Source of the DNA: Alectoria sarmentosa
Taxonomy: Eukaryota > Ascomycota > Lecanoromycetes > Lecanorales > Parmeliaceae
DNA: 44,231 nucleotides
Reading direction: 5' to 3'
Assembly: GCA_009733775.1 (NCBI GenBank)
Contig: WOGZ01000238.1
Coordinates: forward strand, 8,422 to 52,652
The notes beneath the pieces are model-generated. The model saw only the letters and a program-made list of their open reading frames with translations, was not told the origin of the DNA and searched no databases. Made by a program: the position numbers and the translations under genes. This document shows positions 9,882-21,406 of the stretch, in pieces (position 1 is the first letter of the stretch; every line of letters starts with the position of its first letter).

Positions 9882-12725
9882 TTAAAATACCGGTTTCCTC
9901 GCCCACCCACTCAAACACCTCCACCCAGCCCCGGTCCATTTCCCCTCTTCCAAAACCTCCGCCACTCCCTCCAACAATCTGCCCTTTCCCATCTCCGTTT
10001 GTAGCTTGACCATCCACTGCTCCCATGCCCAACTGCCGACCAAGCCAGCCATGCTAGCCGCATCAGCGGTACTGCCTACCGGCCCTTGCACTGCCTCTAC
10101 TTTCCTCGTGCCATTTTCGAGTCCGTTTTCGAAGGTGGACACATTTGGCGGCGGCGTTTCGGGCAACAGGCGTTGCTCCTTCGTGGGTGTACCCATAGGT
10201 AAGAAGGTCCAGGCGCGTTTGATGTCGTCGAAGCCGGCGCGGCGGAGTCGCCCGAGGAAGGATTTTGTGGGCAAGGGATCGTAGCCACGTGTTTTCAGAT
10301 TGAAACCGAATTCTACGGAAACAGCAGTACCACGGGAACCGGCATTGACGACTTCAGAATCCATAAGGAAGTATTCAAGATAGCCGCCTGGTTTGAGACA
10401 GCGCAGACATTCTTGAAGACAAAGGTCGTATTCGTCCAGGTTGAGGCCTTGGGGTGCGTCAAGTTTGAGGTGGGAGAAGAGAGTCCGGGCAGATATGGCG
10501 GAAAAGTGGTTGTTGGGGTAGGGGAGGGTGTAAAGGGAAGGCACCGTATGCAGGCGGTGGTTATGGGGTCCGCGGATCGTTGGGGAGAGAAGAGTGTCAG
10601 TGGTACTTGCGGTGTAGACCTTGGCATTTGGGTATTCACGAGAGCAGTGCCAGCCCCAGTCAGCGGAAGGTTGGCCGCCGAGGTCAAGGACGCGAGGGAA
10701 AGTCCTGATTTTGCAACCTTCGATATCGTTGAGTGACAGGGCCTTTGCCAGCGATTGGACGGCGGGACTATTGAGAAGGCGGCCTCCGCTTAGATATTTA
10801 GCCGCTTCGATGACCCAGATGCTGGCGCTCACTTGCTCGAGTGCTTGGCGCTCTCTTTCGACACGGGCGAAAACTTCCTTTTCAGTAGTGTTCTCGGCTA
10901 TTGCTTCTTTCCCGGGCATCATAGATATAGGTCGCTGCGGAGCTGGGCGGTTGACCTTTGTAATCTTGAATTGGCATTGAAGCTGAGCAATGTGCTCATG
11001 GGGGAGGCTGAACCGGGCAGCTTGCAGGGAGTCGGACCTGGTGTGGCGATGTCTAAAAGGGTCGACACGGCTTGACTGCCTTTTGACGTGCTGGAAAGCA
11101 TGGTAATAGATTGAGTCCCCTTCTCCAGGCCTTTTGACAACCGAATGTTCTCGCTTTGCGATCTCGCCTTCCAGGAACTTCACTGCTTTCTTTATGGGCG
11201 CTTCTAACGAGTCATTCCTGGTGTGGCTAGTACTTCTCTCAAGAGCCTTTCCTGTGCTAAGACCGACTTCACTGGCAGGATAAGTCTCTCTCAACGAGGC
11301 CATGTATGACGTTTGCGCAGCAAGCCATACACTTGTTCTGTCTAGGCTTTTCTCGGCACTCTCTTGGATGGCCTGCTCGTAATTGTCGTCGTGATCGCTC
11401 AAGGGCGCAATGGTCGTGACTTGATGCACATCACCACTGCTACGGCTTTCCGGAGATGGAACATCCTCAACGAGACGTGGAGGTAACTGGCGAGCGGTAG
11501 GCGGCCCGTCGGTATCATTGTCGTCCACCTCCACGACTTGTTCAACAGTTGCAGGAGGGTCTCTATTCCATGGGCACCTGTAAAATTGCTCGGCTGTGGT
11601 CGATGACGGGGGAACTGCAGACACAGGCAAAGGCCCATTGACACACCATGTGTGCCTTGCATTGGACCCTAAAGATGAGAAGAACCCACCGGGAGATGGA
11701 ATGCTGAGCCGCGATATGCTGTAATCCGACGTCTGGGACATTGGCGTGATGTCAGCGCTTGATGGACGAACGGAAGCTGGGAAGACTTCTTCCATTTGCT
11801 TCTCGGAATCGGTCGGAGAAGCGAATTCTTGTACCTCGAGAGATAGATGTTGTAGGGTATCCAGCGCAGCTGGTGGCAGCTGGATGCCGACGTCTGACGA
11901 TTCATCTTCCAGGGTTGGCACCGGACTGTCCGAGTAATCTTGCTCAGTATCAATGGCAAAATCATGAACGCTGATGCAGTCTTCAGGACTGAAACCTGAC
12001 CCGTGATATTGCCCAGACCCATCGTCAATTCGGACCCTGAGTTGTGGTCTATTCGTTTTGTTACCACCTCCTTGTCTGTGTACAGCGTCCACTTGTCCCC
12101 ATATATCCCCGCTCTTCGGATGTATATACACATCAGGTGTAGCTGGGGTACTTGCGCCAGCGAGCGGATCTGAGTCGAGGCTGCCATTCAGCGACGGCGG
12201 ATTGCTTGGCGTCGGCAGGTCGTGACCTAAAATGAAGAGCGCCGCAGGTGAGATGGGTATCTTCGGTGGTCGCGGTGGGGAAATCGTGTGTTCCTTCTGT
12301 ACCGTGGGCCAGTAGCTTGGTGAGGGTATCACCAAGGCGGGGTATTGATTCTGCTTCGCCTTCGACAAGGGCGCTTCATTCGAGGACAACGAGTGTACGC
12401 TGATCGAGGTCTGTACTGAAGGGGAGATGTCAGAATCATCATCGGATACGTCGTACAACTCATCGAAGTCTCCCGAGTCCCGACTCGTCCGATAATATGA
12501 GGAGATGGAGGAGGTCAATGATGGTACAGGCGAGGTCGACTCTCTCGAGGGTGCAGGCGAAAGGTGATGATTTCTTCCGCGGCTTTTAACCTCTGCCTCT
12601 CCTTCGCTGTAATTCTCTTCTTCATTACCGCTGAATTCATCTTCTATTATTGTATTAAGGATATGCTTCCGGACCAGCCGGAGAGGGGCTTCATATGTGG
12701 TAGCAGGCAAAAGATAAGAATCCAT
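9882..12725 (-). CDS. Class I SAM-dependent methyltransferase-domain protein, single exon
   Basis: Uninterrupted 947-aa frame. The N-terminal two thirds is Ser/Pro/Asp/Glu-rich and probably disordered. The C-terminal part (about residues 675-850) has a class I methyltransferase layout: motif I VLDLGGQPSADWGW, a strand ending at AKVYTAS, a post-motif II region around YTLPYPNNHFSAISART, and CLKPGGYLEYFLMDSEV as motif III. The glycine loop is LGGQPS rather than the usual GxGxG, so SAM binding is probable but not certain. The substrate is unknown; fungal proteins of this build are annotated only as methyltransferase domain proteins. It lies convergent to the NLR gene and divergent from the epimerase gene. 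Alternative: a scaffold with a catalytically weak fold. Confidence 0.85.
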   Translation of the reverse strand: MDSYLLPATTYEAPLRLVRKHILNTIIEDEFSGNEEENYSEGEAEVKSRGRNHHLSPAPSRESTSPVPSLTSSISSYYRTSRDSGDFDELYDVSDDDSDISPSVQTSISVHSLSSNEAPLSKAKQNQYPALVIPSPSYWPTVQKEHTISPPRPPKIPISPAALFILGHDLPTPSNPPSLNGSLDSDPLAGASTPATPDVYIHPKSGDIWGQVDAVHRQGGGNKTNRPQLRVRIDDGSGQYHGSGFSPEDCISVHDFAIDTEQDYSDSPVPTLEDESSDVGIQLPPAALDTLQHLSLEVQEFASPTDSEKQMEEVFPASVRPSSADITPMSQTSDYSISRLSIPSPGGFFSSLGSNARHTWCVNGPLPVSAVPPSSTTAEQFYRCPWNRDPPATVEQVVEVDDNDTDGPPTARQLPPRLVEDVPSPESRSSGDVHQVTTIAPLSDHDDNYEQAIQESAEKSLDRTSVWLAAQTSYMASLRETYPASEVGLSTGKALERSTSHTRNDSLEAPIKKAVKFLEGEIAKREHSVVKRPGEGDSIYYHAFQHVKRQSSRVDPFRHRHTRSDSLQAARFSLPHEHIAQLQCQFKITKVNRPAPQRPISMMPGKEAIAENTTEKEVFARVERERQALEQVSASIWVIEAAKYLSGGRLLNSPAVQSLAKALSLNDIEGCKIRTFPRVLDLGGQPSADWGWHCSREYPNAKVYTASTTDTLLSPTIRGPHNHRLHTVPSLYTLPYPNNHFSAISARTLFSHLKLDAPQGLNLDEYDLCLQECLRCLKPGGYLEYFLMDSEVVNAGSRGTAVSVEFGFNLKTRGYDPLPTKSFLGRLRRAGFDDIKRAWTFLPMGTPTKEQRLLPETPPPNVSTFENGLENGTRKVEAVQGPVGSTADAASMAGLVGSWAWEQWMVKLQTEMGKGRLLEGVAEVLEEGKWTGAGWRCLSGWARKPVF

Positions 12726-13659
12726 AATGGTCTTTGTCGCGGGACCCAGAAGCTAGAAAAATGAGGAGTATAATTATGAGGGAATAGGTAAAATGTCCGA
12801 TCAACAGAACTATAGATGGGTGCTCGATCAACGAGCAAATCCAACAAGAAGCTGACAGTATGAAAGTACGAGAGAATGAGATACAGAAAGAGATGGAAAT
12901 CTAAAAGAAGCAGCAAAGAGAGGCAAGGACGATGGAGGAAAGAGGCCGCGACCATGGTTTGGATATATAATTGGGACCAACGGCGGGGGAAGCCATGGCG
13001 CTCGCAGGTGGGCGGTTGCAGGGACTGGGGTCAACGGCTCTGCAGGAACAGGAGGAGACTATATTTGAAAAGCGCCGGAGAGTTGGAGCTCCTCAGAGAT
13101 ATGAGAGGTAATGGAGAGACACAAAGCCAATGGGAAGTTATTGTTGAAATCGACTAAGTATCAAAAGTGCCGTAATTGGATGGGAGCTGCAGAGAGGTGC
13201 AGCTGTAAGCGCCCACTGTTGCTATCTTGGGCGCCTTGCCAAATTTATTGGATCATCCCACTTTGTGTTACCGTATATTGTTGTTGGCTTGATTGCCCGA
13301 TAGGAAAGGAAGAAAAGAAGAAAAGAACAATGATGCCGAACATACTCGGCTCTCTGAATTGTAAAGACGGCGAAAGTAAAGTAAGGATAATGTTGCTGTC
13401 GGGGACGGAGAAACTTCGTTCCTCGGTTGTAGCAATGCCACCAATGCCAAGAAACGTTTTTTGGGCCGGAGTACGGAGGCCAACCGAAGACCTTCCGCAA
13501 GCTCCATCCACCAATTCGGCGGCAGCACATGCATAGAATACAGCGCATAGCTGCACTCTAGGATAGCCTAACTTTTCATTCGAAAAGGAGATTCAGGATC
13601 TTCCAGGATTCAATCGATAGTAGGCACCGTTCTTCAACAATCGTCTAGAATTGGCAGTC
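12726..13659. other. Intergenic region between divergent methyltransferase-domain and epimerase genes
   Basis: About 0.9 kb with promoters of both flanking genes by position. The methyltransferase side is rich in AG runs near 12870-12960. Overlapping minus-strand frames near 13222-13556 overlap each other in different frames and show no family signal. Confidence 0.5.
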
Positions 13660-14730
13660 ATGACTCCTCCAGCCATCATAGCGCCCTCCATCTTGTCTGC
13701 AGACTTCGCTGCTCTAGGCGCTGCCTGTTCAGACACTATCGAAAATGGTGCTGATTGGTGAGTGGCTTCTCAAGCGGTAGGTCGTTCAGTACATTGACCA
13801 TCTGCTCACTGCCGAAGGTTACATGTCGACATTGTAAGCAGAATCGAATCGCAGCTCAGTATGCACTGAGAACTAATTTCGAGAATTCAGATGGACGGTC
13901 ACTTTGTATAGCTCGCCTTCAGCAACCTTATGCGCTGGGCTTGCATCTACTAACTCAGATGCAGGTGCCCAACATCACCTTCGGAGCGCCTGTTGTGACC
14001 AAGATACGTCCCCACGTTCAGCGTCCCAAAGCAGCTCGGGGAAAAGGCACATTCGATTGCCATATGATGATCGCCGAGGTAGGCAGCTGTACGCTACTCC
14101 CAATTCTATCCCTTAAGACCATGTGGCGACCATTTGGCTGACCGCCCTGGTTCTCTAGCCTAAGAAATGGGTAATGGAATTTCAAAAGGCGGGCTGCGAT
14201 CTATACTGCTTCCACTACGAAGCCGCCATCACATCCACAGCCGCCGAGAACCCTGAAGACCATACCGAGACCAAGACTAGTCCAAAAGAGATGATTCAAT
14301 ACATACATAAGAGCGGTATGCTGGCTGGCATTGCAATCAAGCCGGAAACTTCGGTAGATGTTCTGTGGGACATCCTCGAGAGCCCGAAGAAGGAAGAAGT
14401 TCCTGATGTGAGATGTAGCCGCTCGAAATAAGTAGGTGTCGCTGACAATATTCGTTCCAGATGGTGCTTGTCATGACTGTACATCCTGGGTTTGGAGGAC
14501 AGAAATTCATGGCGTCAGAGCTACCCAAGGTCAAGGCGCTACGAGAAAAATATCCAGATCTCAACATCGAGGTTGACGGTGGACTGGGTGAGGGAACAAT
14601 AGACCAAGCTGCGGATGCTGGTGCCAACGTGATAGTTGCAGGCTCGGCAGTCTTTGGCGCCAAAGATCCTGCGGGCGTCATCAAGGTCTTGCGGGATTCG
14701 GTGGAGAAAAGAAGACAATCGAGTCTATGA
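13660..14730 (+). CDS. RPE1: Ribulose-phosphate 3-epimerase
   Basis: Interconverts ribulose 5-phosphate and xylulose 5-phosphate in the non-oxidative pentose phosphate pathway, in the cytosol. Six exons, all GT-AG: 13660-13757, 13818-13833, 13891-13905, 13965-14078, 14159-14407, 14461-14730, giving 253 aa, near the family's usual size. Family signatures in order: APSILSADF, LHVDIMDGHFVPNITFG (assembled across the micro-exons), DCHMMI, VHPGFGGQKF, IEVDGG. The metal-binding His and Asp residues expected in LHVD, MDG and DCHM are present. The 16-nt and 15-nt exons encode the highly conserved VDIMDGHF segment, so they are required. The middle insertion (ENPEDHTETKTSPKE) is a charged loop. Confidence 0.97.
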
Positions 14731-15300
14731 AGTCATATCGATCATAAATGATGATAGGAAGCTCGCTTCTGCAGTTGCGTTGAAGTCTACGAACGGTTCG
14801 AAGTGATCATTGTCAACCAAAAGCATGGCTCTGATATGGCTGCCGGTGACGCAAAAGCCGCGACAGCTTCGAAAAAATGTGAAAGCTAGCTCAACAAAGC
14901 AGATTATCCCTAAACCGTGAGTGGATGATTTACCTCTGCTTTGATCGAGATGATCATCGTAGCTGTACTCGACTTGGCCTTGTAAAATTATACCCGTATA
15001 GAATTCTATGAGATGTAAATTACAGTTGCTCAAATCAATCGACTGAGCTCATGATAGACTTCTTAATTGCACACGTAGAAAAAGGAGTTTGAGTGGAGTA
15101 GATCTTATTTGTCGAATGTGGAGGGGTTGAATACGGGGCAGTTGAGCTGACAAGAATATGGGCACGTGGGATCTGCGCCGCCATCGATCAAACAACTCCA
15201 CACCTCATCGTTATCGTCATTCATCAAAGACATGTTGCTACAATTAAGATCTCATAGCGGTGTCCCGCTTCATTCGTTGCGCTGAGAGAAGCCGTATACA
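14731..15300. other. Intergenic gap between epimerase and phosphodiesterase genes
   Basis: About 570 bp. It should hold the epimerase terminator and the promoter of the downstream gene. No separate gene is supported. Confidence 0.5.
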
Positions 15301-17644
15301 ATGTCTACGACCACGCCTACAGCTCATGAGAGGGCCATAAAAGAGAGCCACAGAGACGAATCCTCCGACGCGGAGTCCGACTTCGAGAATGACCCAGTCT
15401 CCCTGCATGCTCGCACTTCCACCGAAATAGCTGAACATGATCGTGGCTTGTTGGTTGAAGAAGAAGAGAGGGAGAAGCTGCTGACAGCTGGAGGTGCACA
15501 AAAAGCCCCATCGAAAGGCTTCTTCGGCAAGAGACAGAAAAACAAGAAGCTAGCAGAAATTGAGCTCAACGAGACCAAGCGAAAACCTCGGCGATCACAT
15601 AAGACTAGAAGAGAAAAGAAAGGCAGCAGCAAAGATGAAGAGGGCGAGCTCCTGTATGAGATGGAGGAAGGAGGCGAAACTTATGACACAAGTTCGCAGG
15701 CCTCATCCAGCTCTGCCGATTTGGATAAGCTCAATTTAGCACATTCTTCGATGTCGAAGGTAGTTCAAATGAGCATTACCATTGGAATAAAGCTGATGCT
15801 CGTCTCACAGCGCCAAAAGTGGGCTCTCTGGCATATTATTGCTATATTGATAGCAGCACTCTTCGCCGCCCTCTCATTCGGAGCTTACAAAGTCACCCGA
15901 AGCTCTCGCCCAGCACATCTATCTCTCCTCTCTAATGGCACCTCTACCTTCGCTCCTACAACTATCCTCATCTCCCTCGATGGCTTCCGAGCTGACTTTC
16001 TCACCCGAGGCATCACCCCAACCTTGAACCAATTCGTAGCAGAGGGCGTGTCTCCGAAGTACATGAAGCCAAGCTTCCCAAGTGTCACTTTTCCGAATCA
16101 CTACACCCTTGTGACAGGTCTCTATCCTGAAAGCCACGGCGTGGTGGGCAACACCTTCTGGGACCCTGATCTAGAGGCGGGGTTTCACTACACAGATCCA
16201 GCAAGAAGCATGCAACCATATTGGTGGGCGGAAGGAGAGCCACTATGGGTGACTGCGGAGAAGCAAAATGTCAAGGCGGCGATTCATATGTGGCCTGGAT
16301 CTGAGGCTGGAGTGGAGTATGGCGCTACATATGTGGACAAGTTCAATGGAAGCGAAGTGCTGTCTCGGAAGACTGAGCGGATTCTCAGCCTACTTGACCT
16401 ACCCAGTATTGAAAATGAGCTCGTGTCCAAGCTACGGCCGCAATTCATAGCTGCTTACGTGCCCAATGTTGACCATATGGGTCATAAATTCGGACCCAAC
16501 AGCACTGAGGTCTGGGATACTATTTCAAGCGTTGACACGATGCTGCATGACATTTTCACGGGACTCGAGGAGCGGAATCTGACAAGCCTTGTCAATGTGA
16601 TCGTGGTCAGCGACCATGGAATGGCTACGACCTCAACAGACCGTCTAATTCAGCTTGATGATCTAATTGACCTTGACCTTGTGGAGCATATCGATGGTTG
16701 GCCCTTGTACGGCTTACGTCCCAAAGATCCTATCGACCTCCGAGGTCTCTATGATCGCCTACTCGTCGAGTCACAAAGCAGCGGCAATTTCGACGTCTAC
16801 CTGAAAGAAAATATGCCTGAAAGGTATCACTTCTCCAATAACGACCGCATTGCGCCTTTATGGGTGATACCAAACACTGGATGGGCCATTGTCCACAAGG
16901 AAGATTTCGATGTGAAGGAAGCAAAAGCGAAAGGCGAGACGTACGATCCTAAAGGCCTTCATGGGTATGATCATGAGCACCCGTTGATGCGTGCGATCTT
17001 CGTTGCTCGAGGACCAGCGTTTCCACATAAGCCTAATAGTAGACTTGAGAACTTTCGTTAGTTGTCTACCTCCAATTTTTTCAGAGAGGATCTAACAAAG
17101 TTCCAGAAAACACTGAGGTCTACAACATTGTGTGCGACTCATTAAGAATTCAAGCAAAGCCTAATAATGGCACACTTCGCCTACCACTCAAGCCAATTGG
17201 CCTTCACTCCGACAAGCATAATTCTATAGACGAGGATCTTCCTGACCTCCCTACGGAAACCTCCCATATCAACAACTCACCCACAGAAGTCAATGAGCCC
17301 AAAGTATCCGATTCTCCCGCCGAAACCAACGTCCGGGTCGGCGAAGCACCCGCAAGTGTTACAAAGCCCGTCGATCGTGTCGAGACTGATATTCTCATTA
17401 CAGCACCACCAGAAGGTATTCTTCAAAGGAAGCAGGTTGATGTCTTACTCCAAACTGACAGCTCACAGACGAAGATCAATCAGAAGAGAAGGAAGAATTG
17501 AAGAATTTCTGGGCTCTGGTTAAGGCCAAGATGAAGGCTGCGCAACAATGGGCGAAAGAGGTGATTGCGAATTTGAAAGCAAACCATAAGGGTGCTACTG
17601 AGCAAGAGAGTGAGTCTTTTGACCAAGGCGATGCGCCCTTATAA
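15301..17644 (+). CDS. Type II membrane ectonucleotide pyrophosphatase/phosphodiesterase
   Basis: Hydrolyses phosphodiester or pyrophosphate bonds of extracellular or lumenal nucleotides; homologous in kind to yeast Npp1/Npp2 (alkaline phosphatase superfamily). Exons 15301-17056, 17107-17415 and 17469-17644 give 746 aa. Seen: a charged cytosolic N-terminus (1-173); one membrane segment at about 174-198 (WALWHIIAILIAALFAALSF); catalytic domain with ISLDGFR (Asp227), the nucleophile Thr263 in VTFPNH, NVDHMGH, VVSDHGM and GLHGYDH, together the usual two-zinc ligand set; then an NTEVYNIVCDSL motif and an acidic/lysine-rich tail. NxS/T sites occur in the lumenal part. The second and third exons are supported by the family's conserved tail and frame-keeping splice sites. 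Confidence 0.95.
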
Positions 17645-18881
17645 ACTTTTTACTATCGGCGTTTGCTATGATTGGCGATTGGTTTGGGTAAGGTGCCTGA
17701 GCATTTATGGTGGACGGCTGATACCCTTGATATCTTGATTGTTGAGTTATGCAGTGACAGCATATTACTTCTCGAGTTTGATGATTGAATTTACAGTCTC
17801 TTCGGCTCTCTCAGAGTTGGCTGCATGCGGGTGCTTTTATTGCGTGGTCATTGACTCCTCAATCACAGATCCCACTCAAAATCTCTCTTTGCTATCAGAG
17901 CTAGGCCATCCTTGATTTCTGCTTGACTTTCATTGTGAGCCACGTTTGGCGTGTCACTGCTCAGCAGTCGCCCAGATCACTGGATTTGATTGTCTTTTGC
18001 TTAATTCAATACATATATAGTCTGCATACTATTCCTGTAAACACAGCCCCATGGACGGGAGGCGTGAGTACCACGTTCCAGATCATGACGCATGCTCGTG
18101 AAAATGGACATACTGCGCAAGCGGCGAACGACTGGTCAGACATGCAAATGGCGCTTGCTAGGACCACGGAAGTCGGTTTTCTGAAAGGGCAGAGAGCAAG
18201 AGCTATGCAATAGCAGCAGGGCATCCTGGCGTAGTGAATAGAAGGGAGAGGAAGGGAAGGGAGAGATGTATCGCCAGCGGCTATAAAATTTTGGGGAATT
18301 TGCACACATTGAAGAATGGGAGAATTAATCAGAGAAGCCGTGTTGTCATGCACATGCCAACTGTTGAAATCTGATGCTGCACTACCTCTCAGTGGCAAAT
18401 GTCATATGCCAAATGTCATATGCCAAATGTCATATGTGTCATGGTACTAGCGTCTTTGTGCTAGTATAAGTAGCCTTCAGTGCTTCATAGAAAAGACAAT
18501 CAATCCTCCTTCATCAAAATTCAACACCAACTATGCGTGACTCCTGGCTACCCGCCCAAAACCAACAGACGCTTTCCGCAAGTAATGCTTCGGAAGATCT
18601 CAAGAGGACACGCGACTTGGAATGAATTTCGCGGGCCTGCTGAAGACTCCAATGGACTGCTGCTGTATGTCAGTGAACCCAACGATGATGATGTCGTGTA
18701 GAGAGCAGATCCTTCTACTCATGATAGCGATGAGGAAATCGTCAGTGGTGAATAGGACAATGAGGAGGAAAGAATAGGGAGACCTTTATAAGTCAACCTT
18801 TTGCAAGCGAAAGAGTGACCCAGAGGACAGTCTTCGCAAGGACACAGAAGAAAGCTGACAGATCGTATCCGCTTATCAGCA
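17645..18881. other. Gene-free stretch entering the repeat-derived region
   Basis: About 1.2 kb. An open frame at 18480-18701 (73 codons) has no recognisable motif. A triple 14-bp repeat lies at 18397-18438. I see no supported gene. Confidence 0.4.
18397..18438. repeat. Three tandem copies of a 14-bp unit
   Basis: Unit AAATGTCATATGCC at 18397-18410 and 18411-18424, with a third copy at 18425-18438 differing in its last two bases. Each contains the palindrome CATATG. Confidence 0.9.
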
Positions 18882-19742
18882 GTGCTGATCCTTAGCAACG
18901 GTGAGGCCGCTCACATTGCTAGCGATCACACCCTTGCTGGCGAAGCTCGAAGCTTTTGGAAGCGAGTCAAAGATCGGGTGCAACAATTGCAAGAGACATG
19001 CCCAGAAGAAGTCTACGGGACGATACTCAACAACGCGAAATCGACGGCTAACCTAGAATTCCATAGCACAGTCTTTCCTACTCTAGTTATCAGTACGGCA
19101 TCGCTCTCGTATAGCAAGCTGCCCACGAACTCCAGACACATCGGCAACGCCCCGTTCAAAAACGTATCTCGATTTGGTTATCAACAATGCCCCCAAAATG
19201 CTGACGGAAATCGGCAATCAGAACATCTTTACCTCTCGGGATCAAAAAACCATGTCTTCGCTGAGAATCCTGAGCTGCTAGGCTTTCATGGCAATGCCCA
19301 GGGCCTGCGTCCATCTCTCAAACACCGCCAGAAACTGCAGCAATCGCCGATGCCTATCAACTCTGCTGAATTAGATGCTTTCCTTTGGCTGACACCATTT
19401 CTTCGAATCTTCATACCAGGCCGAGCTGCACATGTGCTTGAAATGAAGAAAGCATATTTGGAACTCGTACCTGCAGAACCAAAGCTCAAGCAGGCGCATG
19501 ATGATGAGGCAGAAGAGAGCGATCAAGATCTTACCAAAGCAACCAAGACCAGCTTGCATGCGAATCCGAGCATGGTAACAGGTTCAGACGTCGAGTATAT
19601 CCACCGCAAGGTGTCAAATGAGGGCTTCACTAAAACCACTAAAGACGCCCTCAGTAATTTTATCTCTGACGTTCCTGAGTCGAAGCTCACCGATTTCCTC
19701 ACAACGAAGATCACAAGGCACAAGACCGAGACTTCTTCCTAG
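18882..19742 (+). pseudogene. Retroelement Pol-like relic
   Basis: A 286-codon open frame. Its centre (19368-19480, AFLWLTPFLRIFIPGRAAHVLEMKKAYLE in two overlapping pieces) resembles, from memory, the stretch after the reverse transcriptase core in fungal LTR-retrotransposon polyproteins. No reverse transcriptase catalytic YxDD, RNase H or integrase motif is intact, and the rest of the frame is unrecognisable. I read it as an eroded fragment; the ATG at the track start is unlikely to be a true start. Alternative: a lineage-specific gene derived from such an element. Confidence 0.4.
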
Positions 19743-21406
19743 AAATGACGACGGTACGCAACCCATAAAAGCAGCTATTTACTGTACTGACTGCCATATG
19801 TCACCACCAATGAACCTCGAGCCTACGATGTCTATGAGAGACCGCCATAAGTACGTTGAAGGGTCGTGCCGGGCAGACCGCAGTTCAAATTCCGTCTGGT
19901 GAGAAATTTGACAATGAACCTTTTACCACCTTGATGCACCACGCCTTCGATCCCACAGCGAAAATCTCTGATCCAAAAGGCGACGCGGACGACGCGGCGG
20001 CGGCGGCGGCACAACCTGGCACGGTGAGAAAAAAGTATGTCCTCAAACTTCCTCTGCCGTAGGAACGAGGTCTGACCTACTCACCAAATAGCCAGAAAAA
20101 TGCGGAGATCTGAAACCCCATTGATGTTTCCGCGGTATTATGTTCCTGTGTTACTGAAACGTTGCTGATTCGTTTGAGGGTGAATATTGAGATTAGATTC
20201 ATCATAATCAGAGAAGATTATCCGAGAGCATTTAAGGGTGATGTCAAGTATCAGAAACACTAATCAAAGAATTCCTCTTCTAAGAAATGATCATCATTGC
20301 GCAGTCAGTAAGCCAATGCTGTATTCTATATCCTAGCAAGCTATGGCTTGTCAGGAACATTACTTTTTTTGTTGGTGTCATGGCTTCGATCTCACCACCT
20401 ATTTTCCCTACCCCAAAACACACAGACTGCCTATATTCTCATACATACTATAGCTACGATTTTCTAGAAAACCTCACTTGAATCTCACGGTCTTTACTGA
20501 CTGTACGGCAAGACAGCCTGAGGACTGCGAATCCGATGACAAATACGGACCGGTACTTCCTTCATATTCTTAGCCAGATTCGGCCTACAATACAACCTAC
20601 GATCCAAACCTCCATTCTAGCAGCATGGTGGACGAGTCTCTCAACCTGACCCAGCGATACGGAGTGACCAGAGCAAAGGGTTTTTGAAGAGATGGGCAGT
20701 TCCTGTCTGGATGCGGGGAAAAAGATTCAGGATTCCACCAGGATAATCGGCTTATCGTCATGCACATTGCTCCAGAGTCCTGATTCTCGGACCGAGTAAC
20801 TGTCTGGACCACTATCGACCTTGATTCTGTATGCCCAGATGAACCCTCAGGTTGAGTCCGATATTCCAAAGAAGTTGCTGAGTCTATTAAACATCCATTC
20901 TTTCAGCAAGCGACTAGACAAGAGTAGGAATGCGAACGAAGCTCAAGGCTTTGACTATGAAGCTGCGGCAAAGGATTTAGATGACGTTGTCGCAATAAGA
21001 GCAGTTGTTGAAGCGGGCTTCAAGGAGCACAATTTGATTGGTGACCTGGATGACAGACCGGAAGCTCTTTCTGATCTGGAAGAATAGCTAAACAATGATG
21101 GGGATGAAGATACCATGAACACCGTGGAAAGATATTGGCAAGAGAGCAAGTGAAATCCGTGGGAGCCGATGATGCCCTTAACCGGTTGAAGTAGTTGCTT
21201 GCTTTTACCCGTTGAAATGTTTCCAATTGTGAGTCGTGACAAAACGGAAGGCGCTAACTTCAAAAGTTGTCTATTTGTTTTGATTCCTTTTTACTCATTC
21301 TTTTTCTTCATCAAACAAAAGCTGATTGAAAGTAAAACTCCATTTTCGTCGCAAATAATCTGAGATCGGATTTTCCTTGAGGTGAATACCGGCCAATTTT
21401 TCTTAG
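19743..21406. other. Decayed sequence between Pol-like and Gag-like relics
   Basis: About 1.7 kb. An open frame at 20821-21087 (88 codons, acidic, no motif) and an alanine run from a GCG repeat near 19997-20011 are the only protein-like pieces. No gene can be supported; probably transposon-derived or degraded sequence. Confidence 0.35.

Noticed and set aside
12564..13157. Open frames on both strands upstream of the methyltransferase gene
   Set aside because: Overlapping low-complexity AG/CT-rich frames without motif or splice support.
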